From NCBI GenBank assembly GCA_934541015.1, contig CAKTDC010000004.1, positions 62,001 through 126,000 on the forward strand: a DNA stretch of 64,000 nucleotides. Reading direction: 5' to 3'. Below are positions 32,535-43,698 of this stretch, one piece after another (the first letter of the stretch is position 1; the number at the start of each line of letters is the position of its first letter). This DNA comes from an uncultured Luteimonas sp. Its GTDB lineage: Bacteria; Pseudomonadota; Gammaproteobacteria; Xanthomonadales; Xanthomonadaceae. The position numbers and the translations under genes are program-made. A model generated the notes under the pieces. That model was not told the origin of the DNA and ran no database searches. It saw only the letters and a program-made list of their open reading frames with translations.

Positions 32535-34811
32535 TCAGGCTTCGTTGCCCAGTCCCTCGTCGACCACGTCGCGCTTGCGGCCCGGCGCCAGCCACAGCGA
32601 GGCGACCATCAGCGCCACCAGCAGCGCGCCGACGGAGAAGACCACGTCGCCCGGGGTGCGCAGCCAGACCAGGACGTCGATGATCGGGCGGCCCATGAAC
32701 TCGGCCGAGCGGGCGTACCAGTAGCCCTTCTCGATGCTGGCCTCGAGCTGGAGCACGCCCAGCGGCAGCAGGGTGAGCACCGTCATCAGGCCCAGGCCGA
32801 TGTTGAGCGCCCAGAAGCCGCTGCGCAGCAGGCCCTCGCGCCAGACCAGGTCGGGCTTGAGGCCCCGCAGGCAGTACAGCATCAGGCCGATGCCAAGCAT
32901 GCCGTACACGCCGAACAGCGCGGTGTGGCCGTGGGCCGCCGTGAGGTTGGTGCCCTGCATGAAGTACAGCGCGATCGGGGTGTTGATCAGGAAGCCGAGC
33001 AGGCCGGCGCCGATCAGGTTCCAGAAGCTCACCGCCAGGAAGAACATGATCGGCCACTTGTAGCGTTCCATCCACGGCGTGGCGCGGCTGTTCTTCCAGG
33101 TGTCGTGCGCTTCCAGGCCGATCAGCGCCAGCGGTACGACTTCAAGCGCCGAGATACTCGCGCCCACCGCGATGATCGCCGTGGTCGTCCCCGAGAAGTA
33201 CAGGTGGTGGAACATGCCCAGGACGCCGCCGGCCATGAAGATGATCGTGGCGAACAGCACGTTGATGGTCGCCGACTTGCCGCGCACCAGCCCCAGCTTG
33301 ACGAAGATGAAGCTGATCACCGCGACCGCGAACACCTCGAAGAAGCCCTCCACCCACAGGTGCACGATCCAGAAGCGCCAGTAGGTGATGATCGAGATGT
33401 GCGAGTGCTCGCGCCACATCAGGCCGGCCGCGTACAGCAGGCCGATCGCGACCACCGACAGGAACAGCAGTCCGGCGATCGAGGACATCTCGTCCTTGCG
33501 CTGGAGCGCCGGCCACAGCGCCCGGCCCATCAGCCCCAGCCACAGCATCAGGCCGATGAACAGGTAGATCTGCCAGAAGCGGCCGATGTCGGTGTATTCC
33601 CAGCCCTGGTGGCCGAACCAGAAGTTGTGGGCCAGGCCCAGCTTCTGCATCACCGCCATCCACTGTCCGGCGAAGGAGCCGACCACGATCGCGATCAGGC
33701 TCACGAACAGGAAGTTCACGCCGAAACGCTGGAACTTCGGCTCATGTCCCGAGATCGCCGGCGCCAGGTACAGGCCGGTGCCGAGCCAGGCGGTGGCGAT
33801 CCACAGGATCGCCAGCTGCGTGTGCCAGGTGCGGGTGAGGGTGTAGGGCAGGTATTCGGCCAGCGGCAGGCCATAGGCGGCCTGGCCCTCGACCTGGTAG
33901 TGCGCGGTGGTGGCGCCGAGCAGGATCTGCACCAGGAACAGCGCCATCACCAGCCAGAAGTACTTGCCGACCGCGCGCATCGACGGCGTCACCACGATGC
34001 TGCGCGTGGGGTCGCGGGCCGGCGGCACCAGCGGCTCTTCCTTGCCGTGGTAGGCGGCGTAGTGCCAGACCAGCAGGGCGATGCCGGCGATCATCAGCAG
34101 GATGCTGAAGAGCGACCACATCAGGCTGCTGGCGGTGGGCGTGTTGCCGACCACCGGGTCGTGCGGGAAGTTGTGGGTGTAGCTGATCTCGCTGCCCGGG
34201 CGTTCGGTGACCGTGGCCCACGAGGCCCAGAAGAAGAAACCCGACATCAGCCGCCGGTGCTCGGCGTCCGGGATCGGGTTCTCGCGCAGGGCGTAGATCT
34301 CGCGCAGCTCCGCGCTGGCCGGGTCGTCGGAGAACACGCTGTCGTAGTGCGCGCTCACCGTGGCGATGGCGCGGGCCCGCTCCTCGCTGATGATGATGGT
34401 GTCGGTGGCCGGGTCGTAGGTGTTGCCGCGCAGGTCCGGGCGCAGCTGTGCTTCGAGCCGGGCCTGGTCGTCGGCCGGCAGGTCTTCGAAGCTGCGGCCG
34501 TACTGCGCCTGCGCGCGTTCGTCGAGGATGGCCATGGCCTCGCGGTGCAGCCACTCGGCCGACCAGTCGGGGGCGAGCAGGGCGCCGTGGCCCCAGATCG
34601 AGCCGATCTGCTGGCCGCCGAAGCTCTGCCAGACCTGGCGCCCGGTCTCCAGCTCCTCCCTGGTGAAGACGACCTGCCCGCTCTCGGTGGCGATCGTCGT
34701 GGGAAGGGGCGGTGCCTGCTGATGGATCTCGCGACCCATCCACAACATGATGGCGAAGGTGACTATGAGCAGGGTCGACAGTCCCCACCACAGTCGTCTG
34801 GTTGTATCCAT
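32535..34811 (-). CDS. norB: quinol-dependent nitric oxide reductase (qNor, single subunit)
   Basis: 758-residue inner-membrane enzyme reducing NO to N2O. It has the qNor layout: an N-terminal membrane anchor and a ~200-residue periplasmic extension (WQSFGGQQIGSIWGHG; HNFPHD) standing in for NorC, followed by a haem-copper oxidase-like 12-helix core. Metal ligands visible: His in RTWHTQLAILW, HLWVEGFFEVF with the non-haem-iron Glu, FHHLYFSG, and TAAHGHTALFG. The ATG at 34809-34811 starts the anchor (MDTTRRLWWGL). No nir, nos or norC/D/Q genes are nearby, consistent with a stand-alone NO detoxification role under an NO- or O2-responsive regulator. Confidence 0.95.
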   Translation of the reverse strand: MDTTRRLWWGLSTLLIVTFAIMLWMGREIHQQAPPLPTTIATESGQVVFTREELETGRQVWQSFGGQQIGSIWGHGALLAPDWSAEWLHREAMAILDERAQAQYGRSFEDLPADDQARLEAQLRPDLRGNTYDPATDTIIISEERARAIATVSAHYDSVFSDDPASAELREIYALRENPIPDAEHRRLMSGFFFWASWATVTERPGSEISYTHNFPHDPVVGNTPTASSLMWSLFSILLMIAGIALLVWHYAAYHGKEEPLVPPARDPTRSIVVTPSMRAVGKYFWLVMALFLVQILLGATTAHYQVEGQAAYGLPLAEYLPYTLTRTWHTQLAILWIATAWLGTGLYLAPAISGHEPKFQRFGVNFLFVSLIAIVVGSFAGQWMAVMQKLGLAHNFWFGHQGWEYTDIGRFWQIYLFIGLMLWLGLMGRALWPALQRKDEMSSIAGLLFLSVVAIGLLYAAGLMWREHSHISIITYWRFWIVHLWVEGFFEVFAVAVISFIFVKLGLVRGKSATINVLFATIIFMAGGVLGMFHHLYFSGTTTAIIAVGASISALEVVPLALIGLEAHDTWKNSRATPWMERYKWPIMFFLAVSFWNLIGAGLLGFLINTPIALYFMQGTNLTAAHGHTALFGVYGMLGIGLMLYCLRGLKPDLVWREGLLRSGFWALNIGLGLMTVLTLLPLGVLQLEASIEKGYWYARSAEFMGRPIIDVLVWLRTPGDVVFSVGALLVALMVASLWLAPGRKRDVVDEGLGNEA

Positions 34812-34873
34812 GGTCACATCTCTCTTTCGGAGGTTGGCGGGGGCCATCGTGACCAGAGGCACGGGCGGGGGAA

Positions 34874-34887
34874 CTGATTTGGATCAA
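34874..34887 (-). promoter_or_regulatory. FNR/DNR-type box upstream of norB
   Basis: Minus strand TTGATCCAAATCAG matches the TTGAT-N4-ATCAA consensus of FNR/CRP-family regulators at nine of ten positions. Its centre is about 70 bp before the norB start codon. DNR or NnrR-type NO sensing is likely, by analogy with other nor genes. Confidence 0.75.
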
Positions 34888-34916
34888 GCGGGGCGCAAGT
34901 GGGGGTGTCGCAGGTC

Positions 34917-36680
<1,764 letters not shown>

Positions 36681-36693
36681 GCGCCCGCTCCCG

Positions 36694-37800
36694 CTACTGC
36701 TTCTTGCCGCTGAGCAGCTTGAAGATCGGCTCGAAAGCACCGGGATCGATCTTGTCGAAGCCTTCGCGGACATAGATGTCCCCGGTGAACATGCCGTTGG
36801 TGTCCACAGCGCGTGCAGCTGCGACCGATGACCAGGGAATGGGACCGGCCTTGGCGATCTCCTGTTCACCGAAGTCCGCCGTCCAGCTGTTGGGCTTCTT
36901 CGGCGGGACCACGAATCCACCGAGCACCGCGACGCAATACACCCAGCCCTCGGTCCGGCTCTGGCGCTTCGCGGACGAAGAGGCAAAGCCCTTGGCCACA
37001 GGAACCGCACGGGTGGTGGAGATGTACGCCTTCAATGTCTCCTCGGCGAGCATCCGCCCCAGGTGCAGTTCCTCGGCCTTCACCATCGTGCGCCAGCCGG
37101 TGTAGTGCAGGAACACTTCGCGGGCCTCGGTGGTCTTGATCGTCTCGCGCACGATGGCCAGGAACTCCTGCGGTTTCACCGCGCTCTTCATGTCAATCTG
37201 CAGGCTGCGCGACATGTAATCGCAGAACTGCGCGTAGACCGCGCCCTTGATGAAACTGTCGTCGTTGCGCGTCGCCGACGGCTGGAAGCCGCCGGCCTGC
37301 TTGATCTCCGCCGAGGAGCGCGCATCGCCGCGGAAGGCATAGCCGCTGTAGCGTTCCAGCGACTTGTGCAGCTCCCAGTCGCGGGCGATTCCCATCAGGT
37401 GGGCGTGAGAAGGCCCCGGCTGCTGGCCGGCGACAGCGATGTTGCTGGCCCCCTGTCGGGTGGGAGACGGCATGGGGCGGTAGGCGGGCGCCGGCTGCCC
37501 GGGCCTGACCGGGCGATGCTGTGCCAGCAGGTTGCGCTGCGGGCCGGTGGGCGTCTGTCCGGTCTTCCACAGTCGCTTGAACAGGTCGCCGAAGATCTGC
37601 TCCAGCGGTGGCGTCGGCGGGATCCTGGTCTTTGTGGGGATGCCCGGCACCTCCCCGCCCGCCCAGGAAAGCATGCCCCTCTGCTCTTCCTTCCTGTACC
37701 TGCCCAGCGCTTCCCAGGGCCGGAGCTCCGGGTATTGCGATTGGACGTTGCCCCTGATCTTCGGCTGGAAACTCGCGAAGGGATTGACGATCTGCACCAT
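36694..37800 (-). CDS. cholera-toxin-type (R-S-E) ADP-ribosyltransferase
   Basis: 368 residues. It is not annotated as a toxin by any obvious context, but all three blocks of CTA/LT-type ADP-ribosyltransferases occur in order. Block 1 is [19 protein letters not shown] (Arg157), compare YRADSRPPDEIKQSGG in cholera toxin A. Block 2 is the STS-like motif in KAYISTTR (Ser261-Thr-Thr). Block 3 is the E-x-E motif in [17 protein letters not shown] (Glu312, Glu314), compare DEQEVSALGGIPYSQI. An extra ~70 residues separate blocks 1 and 2. The first 150 residues (Pro-rich, no signal peptide) may be a delivery or targeting part. No B subunit and no obvious immunity gene nearby. Family assignment by motif, target unknown. 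Confidence 0.8.
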   Translation of the reverse strand: MVQIVNPFASFQPKIRGNVQSQYPELRPWEALGRYRKEEQRGMLSWAGGEVPGIPTKTRIPPTPPLEQIFGDLFKRLWKTGQTPTGPQRNLLAQHRPVRPGQPAPAYRPMPSPTRQGASNIAVAGQQPGPSHAHLMGIARDWELHKSLERYSGYAFRGDARSSAEIKQAGGFQPSATRNDDSFIKGAVYAQFCDYMSRSLQIDMKSAVKPQEFLAIVRETIKTTEAREVFLHYTGWRTMVKAEELHLGRMLAEETLKAYISTTRAVPVAKGFASSSAKRQSRTEGWVYCVAVLGGFVVPPKKPNSWTADFGEQEIAKAGPIPWSSVAAARAVDTNGMFTGDIYVREGFDKIDPGAFEPIFKLLSGKKQ

Positions 37801-37947
37801 GATGGACGCACTCGCTCGTGGAGGGCGTCCGGTTGACGCCGACAAGGGGGCGTGGGGGCGGCCCGATTACAGAGCGTCAACGCAAGGTGGCTGCGGGAGC
37901 GGCCAGGGCTGCTTCGCCGGCCCGGCGGGGTCGCCCGCCGCGGAGCC

Positions 37948-39804
37948 TTACCCCCCGGCCGGCAGCCTCACCCGCAGGAATCCGGTGGCGCTGTAGCGGG
38001 TCACCCGGGTGTAGTGCTCGCGGACCAGGGCGCGGACCATCTCCACCCACGCGTCCTCGAGTTCGTCGGGCAGCTTGAAGTGGTCGTAGTTGACGATGGC
38101 GTGCACCCGGCGGCCGAGCGGGGCGACCAGGGCCAGGACGCGGTCGCGCACCGCGTCGATGTCGGCCTGGCTGCGGATGTGCAGGTGTTCGAAGTCGATG
38201 TAGAGGGTGTCGGCGGCGGCGTCGAGGCTGAAGCGTTCGGCCAGCGGGCGTTCGAGCAGGTGGTCGCGCAGGCCCAGTGGCGCGTCGCCGAACAGCGCCG
38301 GGTCCATGCTGGCCACGGAATCGCCGATGACCGGGCGGAAGTCCATGTGCGCCAGGATGTCCCGCTCCAGGTCCACGCCCGGTGCGATTTCCAGCAGCTG
38401 CAGGCCCGATTCGTGCAGGCCGAACACGCAGCGCTCGGTGACGTAGAGCACCGGCTGGCCGCGGCGCAGGGCCTCGCGCGCGGAGAAGGTGCGGTGCTCC
38501 ACCTGCTGCACGAACTTGCGCGTGGCGGTGTCGCCGCGCCCGGCCTGGAAGCTGCCGATGAAAACCAGGCGCCGCGCGTTCTGGCTGATGTTGATGAAGC
38601 CACCGGCACCGGCCAGGCGCGGGCCGAAGCGGCTGACGTTGACGTTGCCCTCGGCGTCGGTCTGGGCCATGCCGAGCACGGCGATGTCGAGGCCGCCGCC
38701 GTCGTAGAAGTCGAACTGGTAGGGCTGGTCGATCACCGCCTGCGCGTTCACCGCGGCGCCGAAGCTGAGGCCGCCGGCGGGAATGCCGCCGATGGTGCCC
38801 GGCTCGGTGGTGAGGGTGATCAGGTCGATGATCTTCTCTTCGGCGGCCACCGCGGCCACGCCCTCGGGCATGCCGATGCCGAGGTTGACGATGTCGTTGG
38901 GGCGCAGCTCCTGCGCGGCGCGGCGGGCCATGGTCTTGCGCGGGCCGGCGGCCATGGGCGCGACGCTGGCCGCGGGCACGCGCAGCTCGGCCGAGTACGC
39001 CGGGTCGTAGGGCACGGCAAAGGTCTGCTGGTGGTACTCGGGGCGTTCGGCCACCACCACGGCGTCGACCAGGGTGCCGGGAATCTTGACCATGCGCGGC
39101 GGCAGGCTGCCGTTCTCGGCGATGCGCTCGACCTGGGCGATCACGATCCCGCCGCTGTTGTGCGCGGCCATGGCGATCGACAGCGCCTCGAGCGTGAGCG
39201 CCTCGCGCTCCATGGTCAGGTTGCCGTCGAGGTCGGCGGTGGTGGCGCGGACCAGGGCGACGTGGACGGGGAAGGTGGGGTAGTAGAGGAAGACTTCGCC
39301 GTCGATGTGGAGCAGCTTCACGCGCTCTCCGGTGGTGCGGGCGTTGAGGCGGCCGCCGCCGTGGCGCGGATCGACGAAGGTGCCCAGGCCGACTCGGGTG
39401 ACCTGCCCGGGCTTGCCGGCGGCGATGTCGCGGAACAGGTGCGAGATCACGCCCTGGGGCAGGTTCCAGGCTTCGATGCGGTTGTCCACGGCGAGCTTCT
39501 GCAGGCCGGGCACCAGGCCCCAGTGGCCGCCGATCACGCGTGCGACCAGGCCTTCGTGGGCGAGGTGGTTGAGCCCGCGCTCGCGGCCATCGCCCTGGCC
39601 GGCGGCGTAGACCAGGGTGAGGCCGCGCGGGTTGCCTTCGTCGAGGAAGCGCTGCTCGAGGGCGACGGCGAGGTTCTCGGGGAAGCCGATGCCGACGAAG
39701 CCGCCGGTGGCCACGGTGTCGCCATCGCGGATCAGCCGCACGGCGTCGGCCGCGGAGACGCGCTTGCCCTGGCGGCGCAGCGGCCGCTGGTCTGGACCGG
39801 TCAT
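37948..39804 (-). CDS. acyl-CoA:acetate/3-ketoacid CoA-transferase (fused alpha-beta)
   Basis: 618-residue family I CoA-transferase combining both subunits. The N-terminal subunit has [20 protein letters not shown] and the CoA-binding [13 protein letters not shown]. The C-terminal subunit has the catalytic Glu in [14 protein letters not shown], plus [16 protein letters not shown] and VYVTERCVF-like sequence. The extra ~100 residues at the end resemble a small STAS-like or ACT-sized domain ([19 protein letters not shown]). Transfers CoA between acyl-CoA and acetate or a ketoacid, and could act with the thiolase at the window start in short-chain acyl-CoA metabolism. GGGAGC upstream of ATG 39804. 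Confidence 0.92.
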   Translation of the reverse strand: MTGPDQRPLRRQGKRVSAADAVRLIRDGDTVATGGFVGIGFPENLAVALEQRFLDEGNPRGLTLVYAAGQGDGRERGLNHLAHEGLVARVIGGHWGLVPGLQKLAVDNRIEAWNLPQGVISHLFRDIAAGKPGQVTRVGLGTFVDPRHGGGRLNARTTGERVKLLHIDGEVFLYYPTFPVHVALVRATTADLDGNLTMEREALTLEALSIAMAAHNSGGIVIAQVERIAENGSLPPRMVKIPGTLVDAVVVAERPEYHQQTFAVPYDPAYSAELRVPAASVAPMAAGPRKTMARRAAQELRPNDIVNLGIGMPEGVAAVAAEEKIIDLITLTTEPGTIGGIPAGGLSFGAAVNAQAVIDQPYQFDFYDGGGLDIAVLGMAQTDAEGNVNVSRFGPRLAGAGGFINISQNARRLVFIGSFQAGRGDTATRKFVQQVEHRTFSAREALRRGQPVLYVTERCVFGLHESGLQLLEIAPGVDLERDILAHMDFRPVIGDSVASMDPALFGDAPLGLRDHLLERPLAERFSLDAAADTLYIDFEHLHIRSQADIDAVRDRVLALVAPLGRRVHAIVNYDHFKLPDELEDAWVEMVRALVREHYTRVTRYSATGFLRVRLPAGG

Positions 39805-40167
39805 GGATTCCTGCTCCCTCGCTCGTGCCGGATGCTCCGGCAGATCAACCGTGGGCCGTTCCCCGTCTTCGCGGAGATTGCGGCAACCGCACATACCCTC
39901 GCCAACGCTACGTGTGCGCCGCGGCAGGCTCCATTGGACCATGGGGAAGGCGGACGGACCTTGACCAGGAGAAGGTCGTGATCTGGATTGCCCGGGGGGG
40001 GGATAGCTCGCCGTGCCGGACCGTGGAGCGGCGCGCTCGTCCGAATTCGCCCCGGCCCGCGCTTGCACGACCGCCGCCTGCACGCCAGACTGGCCGGGCA
40101 GGACGCTTGAATTCCGGATGCTCGAAACCGCATGTCGCATGCGGCCCAAGACATGGGAGATCTCCCG
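39805..40167. other. intergenic region, no gene seen
   Basis: Divergent spacer between the CoA-transferase and the following gene. Short frames only; no repeat, hairpin or clear promoter found. Confidence 0.5.
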
Positions 40168-41259
40168 ATGGCCTGGATGAGTTACGCGGATGGGCGTGGA
40201 CGCGGCTGGGCCATCAACCCGGAAGGCTGCGCCCACCTGATCCGGTCCAACCACTACGAACGGCAACTGGTCCAGCGCAGCCGCATCGTGCGGAGCTCGC
40301 GCGGCCTGCTGCTGCCCACCCTGACCCAGGTGGAAACCAACTTCACCGGCCTGCGTGACGCCGCCACCAACGATGCGGCCATCTATACCCGGAACATCCT
40401 GCGGGAGTGCACCAGCGACCCGCAGCGGTTCTACGGATATCTCGTCCACGTCCGGGAGGACGGCCAGAGCGCCGCCACGCACTACCGCGAGATGCTCGCC
40501 AATGCCACCCGGGAGACGGCCCGCGCCATCGACAGCAATGTCAACGGCTGGGAAAACGCACTGTCCGCGGCCAGGTTCGTGCGCGATGCTTCCGCCGGCA
40601 TCCTGATGGTCGGTGCCACCATCCTGTCCGGCGGCGCGGCACTGGGCGTGGGTGCGGCGGGCACTGGACTGACCTTCACCGGGAACACCCAGGACAACCT
40701 GGCAGCCAACCAGACCATGCGCCAGGCCATGGGCAATGCCGCAGTCAGCACGTCCATCGCGGTCACCACCAACATCCTGATCCCGCGTGGATTGAATACC
40801 GTGGGGCGCAGCATGGTCGGCACGACCCAGCAGCTGAGCACCTCGCAGAACCTCGCGATCGGACTGATCAGCGTGCAGGCGAACATGGCGGGCGGCCTGA
40901 TCAACACCGCCGTGACCGCCGACGGGAACCTGGGGCCGGAAGCGCGGGCCCAGGCACAGCGGGAAATGGAGAGGGAGGTCGGCGCGCGCGCCGCCACCGA
41001 AATGGCCAGCATGCTGTTCGGTACCTGGCTGCAGAGCCGTGGCCTGCCGATGGCCGCCACGCTGGAGATGCGGCAGGCATTGGGCGAGATGCGCGAATCG
41101 ATCAGCGGTGGTCTGCTGTCCGCGATCGGCGACCGTGTCGTCAACCAGATCAGGCAGCGCGGCAGCGGCTCCGGTGATCTGGACATGGCCTTCACCCAGT
41201 TGCGTGGCGTGTTCGACGCAGAAAGCTACGTGCGCGAAGTGGCCATGCGCCCGCTTTAG
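40168..41259 (+). CDS. hypothetical protein with central Ala/Gly-rich hydrophobic segment
   Basis: 363 residues, no signal peptide. The N-terminal third looks helical and polar ([17 protein letters not shown]). Residues ~150-185 form a strongly Gly/Ala-rich hydrophobic stretch ([20 protein letters not shown], then AAGTGLTF) resembling pore-forming or glycine-zipper regions. More Ala/Gly/Ser-rich helix ([30 protein letters not shown]) follows, then a charged helical C-terminus. Such layout recalls secreted or injected effectors, but no family is recognised. ATG 40168 was chosen for GGGAG 8 nt upstream; ATGs at 40132 and 40153 are in frame. Confidence 0.65.
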   Translation: MAWMSYADGRGRGWAINPEGCAHLIRSNHYERQLVQRSRIVRSSRGLLLPTLTQVETNFTGLRDAATNDAAIYTRNILRECTSDPQRFYGYLVHVREDGQSAATHYREMLANATRETARAIDSNVNGWENALSAARFVRDASAGILMVGATILSGGAALGVGAAGTGLTFTGNTQDNLAANQTMRQAMGNAAVSTSIAVTTNILIPRGLNTVGRSMVGTTQQLSTSQNLAIGLISVQANMAGGLINTAVTADGNLGPEARAQAQREMEREVGARAATEMASMLFGTWLQSRGLPMAATLEMRQALGEMRESISGGLLSAIGDRVVNQIRQRGSGSGDLDMAFTQLRGVFDAESYVREVAMRPL

Positions 41260-41309
41260 GGCAACGCTGCTCAGGTCGCCCTCGGCGCGTTCCCGCGAAC
41301 ACGGGAAGC

Positions 41310-41445
41310 GCTCTGCAACGGACGAATGTCCGGTCATCCTTGGGCCTGGATTCCCGGCGGGTCAACGTCCATGGATGATCAGGGCTCCGCGCTGTTGGGA
41401 AGCGCCTCCCGCCTTCGCGGGGAAGACGGCAGTCGTTCAGCGGCT
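41310..41445 (+). repeat. ~130-bp REP-containing repeat, inverted copy of 23025-23158
   Basis: Contains ggacgaatgtccggtcatcc, cgggtcaacgtccatggatg and agcgcctcccgccttcgcgg followed by ggaagacgg. Ends at the stop of the TonB-like gene. Confidence 0.75.
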
Positions 41446-41448
41446 GGC

Positions 41449-42258
41449 CTAGCGGTACGGCCCCGGCCCGCGCCAGACGAGTTCGCCGCGGCGGTAGACC
41501 TGCATGACCTGGATCACCTCGCGGGCGTCGCCGATGTCCGCCAGCTCCGGGGAGTCCGAGGGCAGGGCGCGGCATTTGCCGGAGTCGCGCCTGAGCGCGA
41601 CCTCGAGCGGGCAGACCATGTAGTTGCGGGAGCCGGGCAGGGGCAGGAACAGTTCGGTCATCCCCTGTTCCTTCCATCGGCGCAATCGCGGCTCGCTGCT
41701 CAGGTCGTAGTAGACGTGGAAACCCTCCAGCTCCAGGCTCGATTCGGCGGGCTGCGGGTCGCGGCTGTGGCCGCGCGCGGTGGCCGGGCCGTGCATCGGG
41801 CCGGGGGCGTCGGGGGCGAGTTCCTGCACGATCAGGCCGGGCGGCTGGCCGCGGGCTTCGGGGCGCCGGCGGGAGGTCTGCGGCACCGAAGCCGGAGGCC
41901 GGGGCGGGGTGGCGGCGGGGGCGGGCGGGGTGGTCCGGTCCGGCACCGGCGCGGCGTCGGCCAGCGGGACCGGAGTGGTGCGCAGGCGGGAGGCCGGGGG
42001 CGCCGGGGCGGGCGCGGCTGAGGGCGGCGGTACCGAGGGGATCGGCTCGGGATCGTCGGATTCGCCGATGAAGTCCACCTGTACCCAGCTGCCGCTGTTG
42101 GCGCCCTGCGGGGGCGTCATCACCGGGCTGGGGGCATGCAGCGCGAACAGCAGGACCAGCAGATGGAACAGCGCGCTGGCGGCGGCCGCGATCCACGGCT
42201 GCCGGCGCTCGCTCCAGGGCCCGGCCCCGGTCTGGCTGTGGTCCGACGTGCGGCTCAT
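41449..42258 (-). CDS. membrane-anchored Pro-rich protein, TonB-like architecture
   Basis: 269 residues. One transmembrane segment near the N-terminus (AAAASALFHLLVLLFALHA), then a ~90-residue Pro/Ala-rich periplasmic linker, and a conserved C-terminal domain starting ESSLELEGFHVYYDLSSEPR and ending REVIQVMQVYRRGELVWRGP. The anchor plus Pro-rich spacer is TonB-like, but the C-terminal domain is not a TonB box-binding domain and contains two cysteines. Probably a family restricted to relatives of this organism (inference). ATG 42256-42258 begins before the TM segment; the frame continues upstream without a better start. Confidence 0.72.
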   Translation of the reverse strand: MSRTSDHSQTGAGPWSERRQPWIAAAASALFHLLVLLFALHAPSPVMTPPQGANSGSWVQVDFIGESDDPEPIPSVPPPSAAPAPAPPASRLRTTPVPLADAAPVPDRTTPPAPAATPPRPPASVPQTSRRRPEARGQPPGLIVQELAPDAPGPMHGPATARGHSRDPQPAESSLELEGFHVYYDLSSEPRLRRWKEQGMTELFLPLPGSRNYMVCPLEVALRRDSGKCRALPSDSPELADIGDAREVIQVMQVYRRGELVWRGPGPYR

Positions 42259-42393
42259 GCGATGTCGCGTGCGTCGGGGGAACGGGCCGTCATGGGCGGG
42301 GCGGGCGGGTATCGGGGCAGGGGGCGCTACTTTGCCCGAAGATCGCTGCACCGATGGCCAACGCGATGCCCGGGTGCGGGGCGCCGCGGGGGA

Positions 42394-42660
42394 TCAGGGG
42401 CCGTGGACCGTGATCGCGACCAGCCGCGAGACCAGCGGGCGGACCAGGATCACGCAGAAGAACGCCAGCGGCATCGCCACCGCGTAGGCGTGGCCCACCC
42501 GGAGCCAGTAGTCCCCGCCGAAGCCGGAATGCGCGGCCACGATCGCGCAGCACATCAGCAGGGCCATGATCAGGGCCATGTAGAACGCGAATGCGAACGG
42601 GGTGAAGCGGGCCGGCAGCTTGCGGGCTGCCCGCCGCGGGCGGGGCGCGGGTCGGGTCAT
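42394..42660 (-). CDS. DUF2798 family small membrane protein
   Basis: 88 residues with a basic N-terminus (RPAPRPRRAARKLPARF) and two hydrophobic helices (FAFYMALIMALLMCCAIVAA and YAVAMPLAFFCVILVRPL). KLPARF near the start and PLVSRLV at the end of the second helix are the DUF2798 pattern. Function of the family unknown. Monocistronic between the TonB-like and SIP genes. The 42661-42838 spacer shows nothing recognisable. Confidence 0.8.
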   Translation of the reverse strand: MTRPAPRPRRAARKLPARFTPFAFAFYMALIMALLMCCAIVAAHSGFGGDYWLRVGHAYAVAMPLAFFCVILVRPLVSRLVAITVHGP

Positions 42661-42838
42661 GGGCGAGGGGAACCTTCGGGAAGCGGGGATGGCAGGGGCG
42701 TGCAGCGGCGCCCGGCGGCGGAGCCGCGCGGATGCGCGCAGGGAAGGGATTGGGTGTGCGGCGCCGCGCGACTGCCCGCGGGGCGTGTGCGGCCGACGGA
42801 GGGCGCCGGCCGCGCGGCGGCAAGGGTGTCGGCGGTGC

Positions 42839-43627
42839 TCAGTTGCCGGCGCCGATCTCCTCGTGGTGCCCGGCCTCGCCCTGCTTCCAGTACGCGGCGA
42901 TGCGCATGCGGCGCGGGTCGGCGCCGGGCCGGGCCGTCAGCTGCCTGCGCAGGCGGCCCATGATCCGGTTCTCGCCGGCGGCCCAGATGAAGCCTTTGCC
43001 TGCGGGGATATCAAGCGCTTCCACCGCGTCGTCCAGCGAATCGACCCACTGCAGGTCGACGTCGGCGGCGCTGCTCCACTCGCGGCGGTCGGCGGGATCG
43101 GCGGTCTGCACGCGCACCAGGGCGCGGGCGCCGGCGGGCAGTTCGGCCAGGCGGCGCTCGATCGCCGGCATGGCGGTCTCGTCGCCGAGCAGCCACTGCC
43201 AGTCCAGGTCGTCGGGGATCAGCAGGCTGCCGCGCGGGCCGGCCAGGCCCAGCCACTGCCCGAGCGGGGCGGTGCGCGCCCATTCCGCGGCCGGTCCGCT
43301 GCCGTGGATGGCGAAGTCCATCAGCAGGGTGTTGGCGGCCGGGTCGAAGCGCAGGGGGGTGTAGTCGCGCATGGTGGGGCGCTCGCCCTCGATGTGCGGG
43401 CGGCCGTCGACCATCTGCGGCAGGTTCGGCCGCGCCAGCCCCGCCTGCGGCAGGATCAGCTTGACGTGGTCGTCGAAGCCGGCGCTGACGAAGTCGTGCA
43501 GCTCCGGCCCGCCGAGGGTCAGGCGCAGGAAGCCGGGGCTGAGCGCTTCGCGGGCGAGCAGCTGCACATGGCGGGCGCGGAAGGGGTGACGCACGCGCTG
43601 GAGGGGGCGGGTCTCGACGCTGGGCAT
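42839..43627 (-). CDS. siderophore-interacting protein (ferric-siderophore reductase, SIP/ViuB family)
   Basis: 262-residue FAD-dependent cytoplasmic reductase that releases iron from siderophores. N-terminal FAD-binding domain with the family's RDYTPLRFDP motif (R-x-Y-T) near residue 87 and FDDHVKLILP. C-terminal NAD(P)-binding domain: LLGDETAMPAI and FIWAAGENRIMGRLRR, ending AAYWKQGEAGHHEEI. Divergent from a MarR-family regulator across a palindrome-bearing spacer, which probably controls it. Signals iron uptake in the host cell. Confidence 0.93.
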   Translation of the reverse strand: MPSVETRPLQRVRHPFRARHVQLLAREALSPGFLRLTLGGPELHDFVSAGFDDHVKLILPQAGLARPNLPQMVDGRPHIEGERPTMRDYTPLRFDPAANTLLMDFAIHGSGPAAEWARTAPLGQWLGLAGPRGSLLIPDDLDWQWLLGDETAMPAIERRLAELPAGARALVRVQTADPADRREWSSAADVDLQWVDSLDDAVEALDIPAGKGFIWAAGENRIMGRLRRQLTARPGADPRRMRIAAYWKQGEAGHHEEIGAGN

Positions 43628-43671
43628 GGTGTCCGGGGGAGTTGAAAGCGGGCGCCATTATTGTTCAAATA

Positions 43672-43688
43672 AGTTGATTTTGTCAACT
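43672..43688. promoter_or_regulatory. palindromic operator candidate between SIP and MarR genes
   Basis: agttga-ttttg-tcaact, 6-bp perfect arms, 11 bp before the MarR start codon and 45 bp before the SIP start. The surrounding 35 bp are AT-rich. Probable MarR binding site. Confidence 0.6.
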
Positions 43689-43698
43689 AACGGACCTC

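Noticed and set aside
39805-41337. Long upstream extension of the CoA-transferase frame on the minus strand
   Set aside because: It lies antisense to the 40168-41259 gene, which has an appropriate Shine-Dalgarno and protein-like composition; the CoA-transferase starts at 39804.
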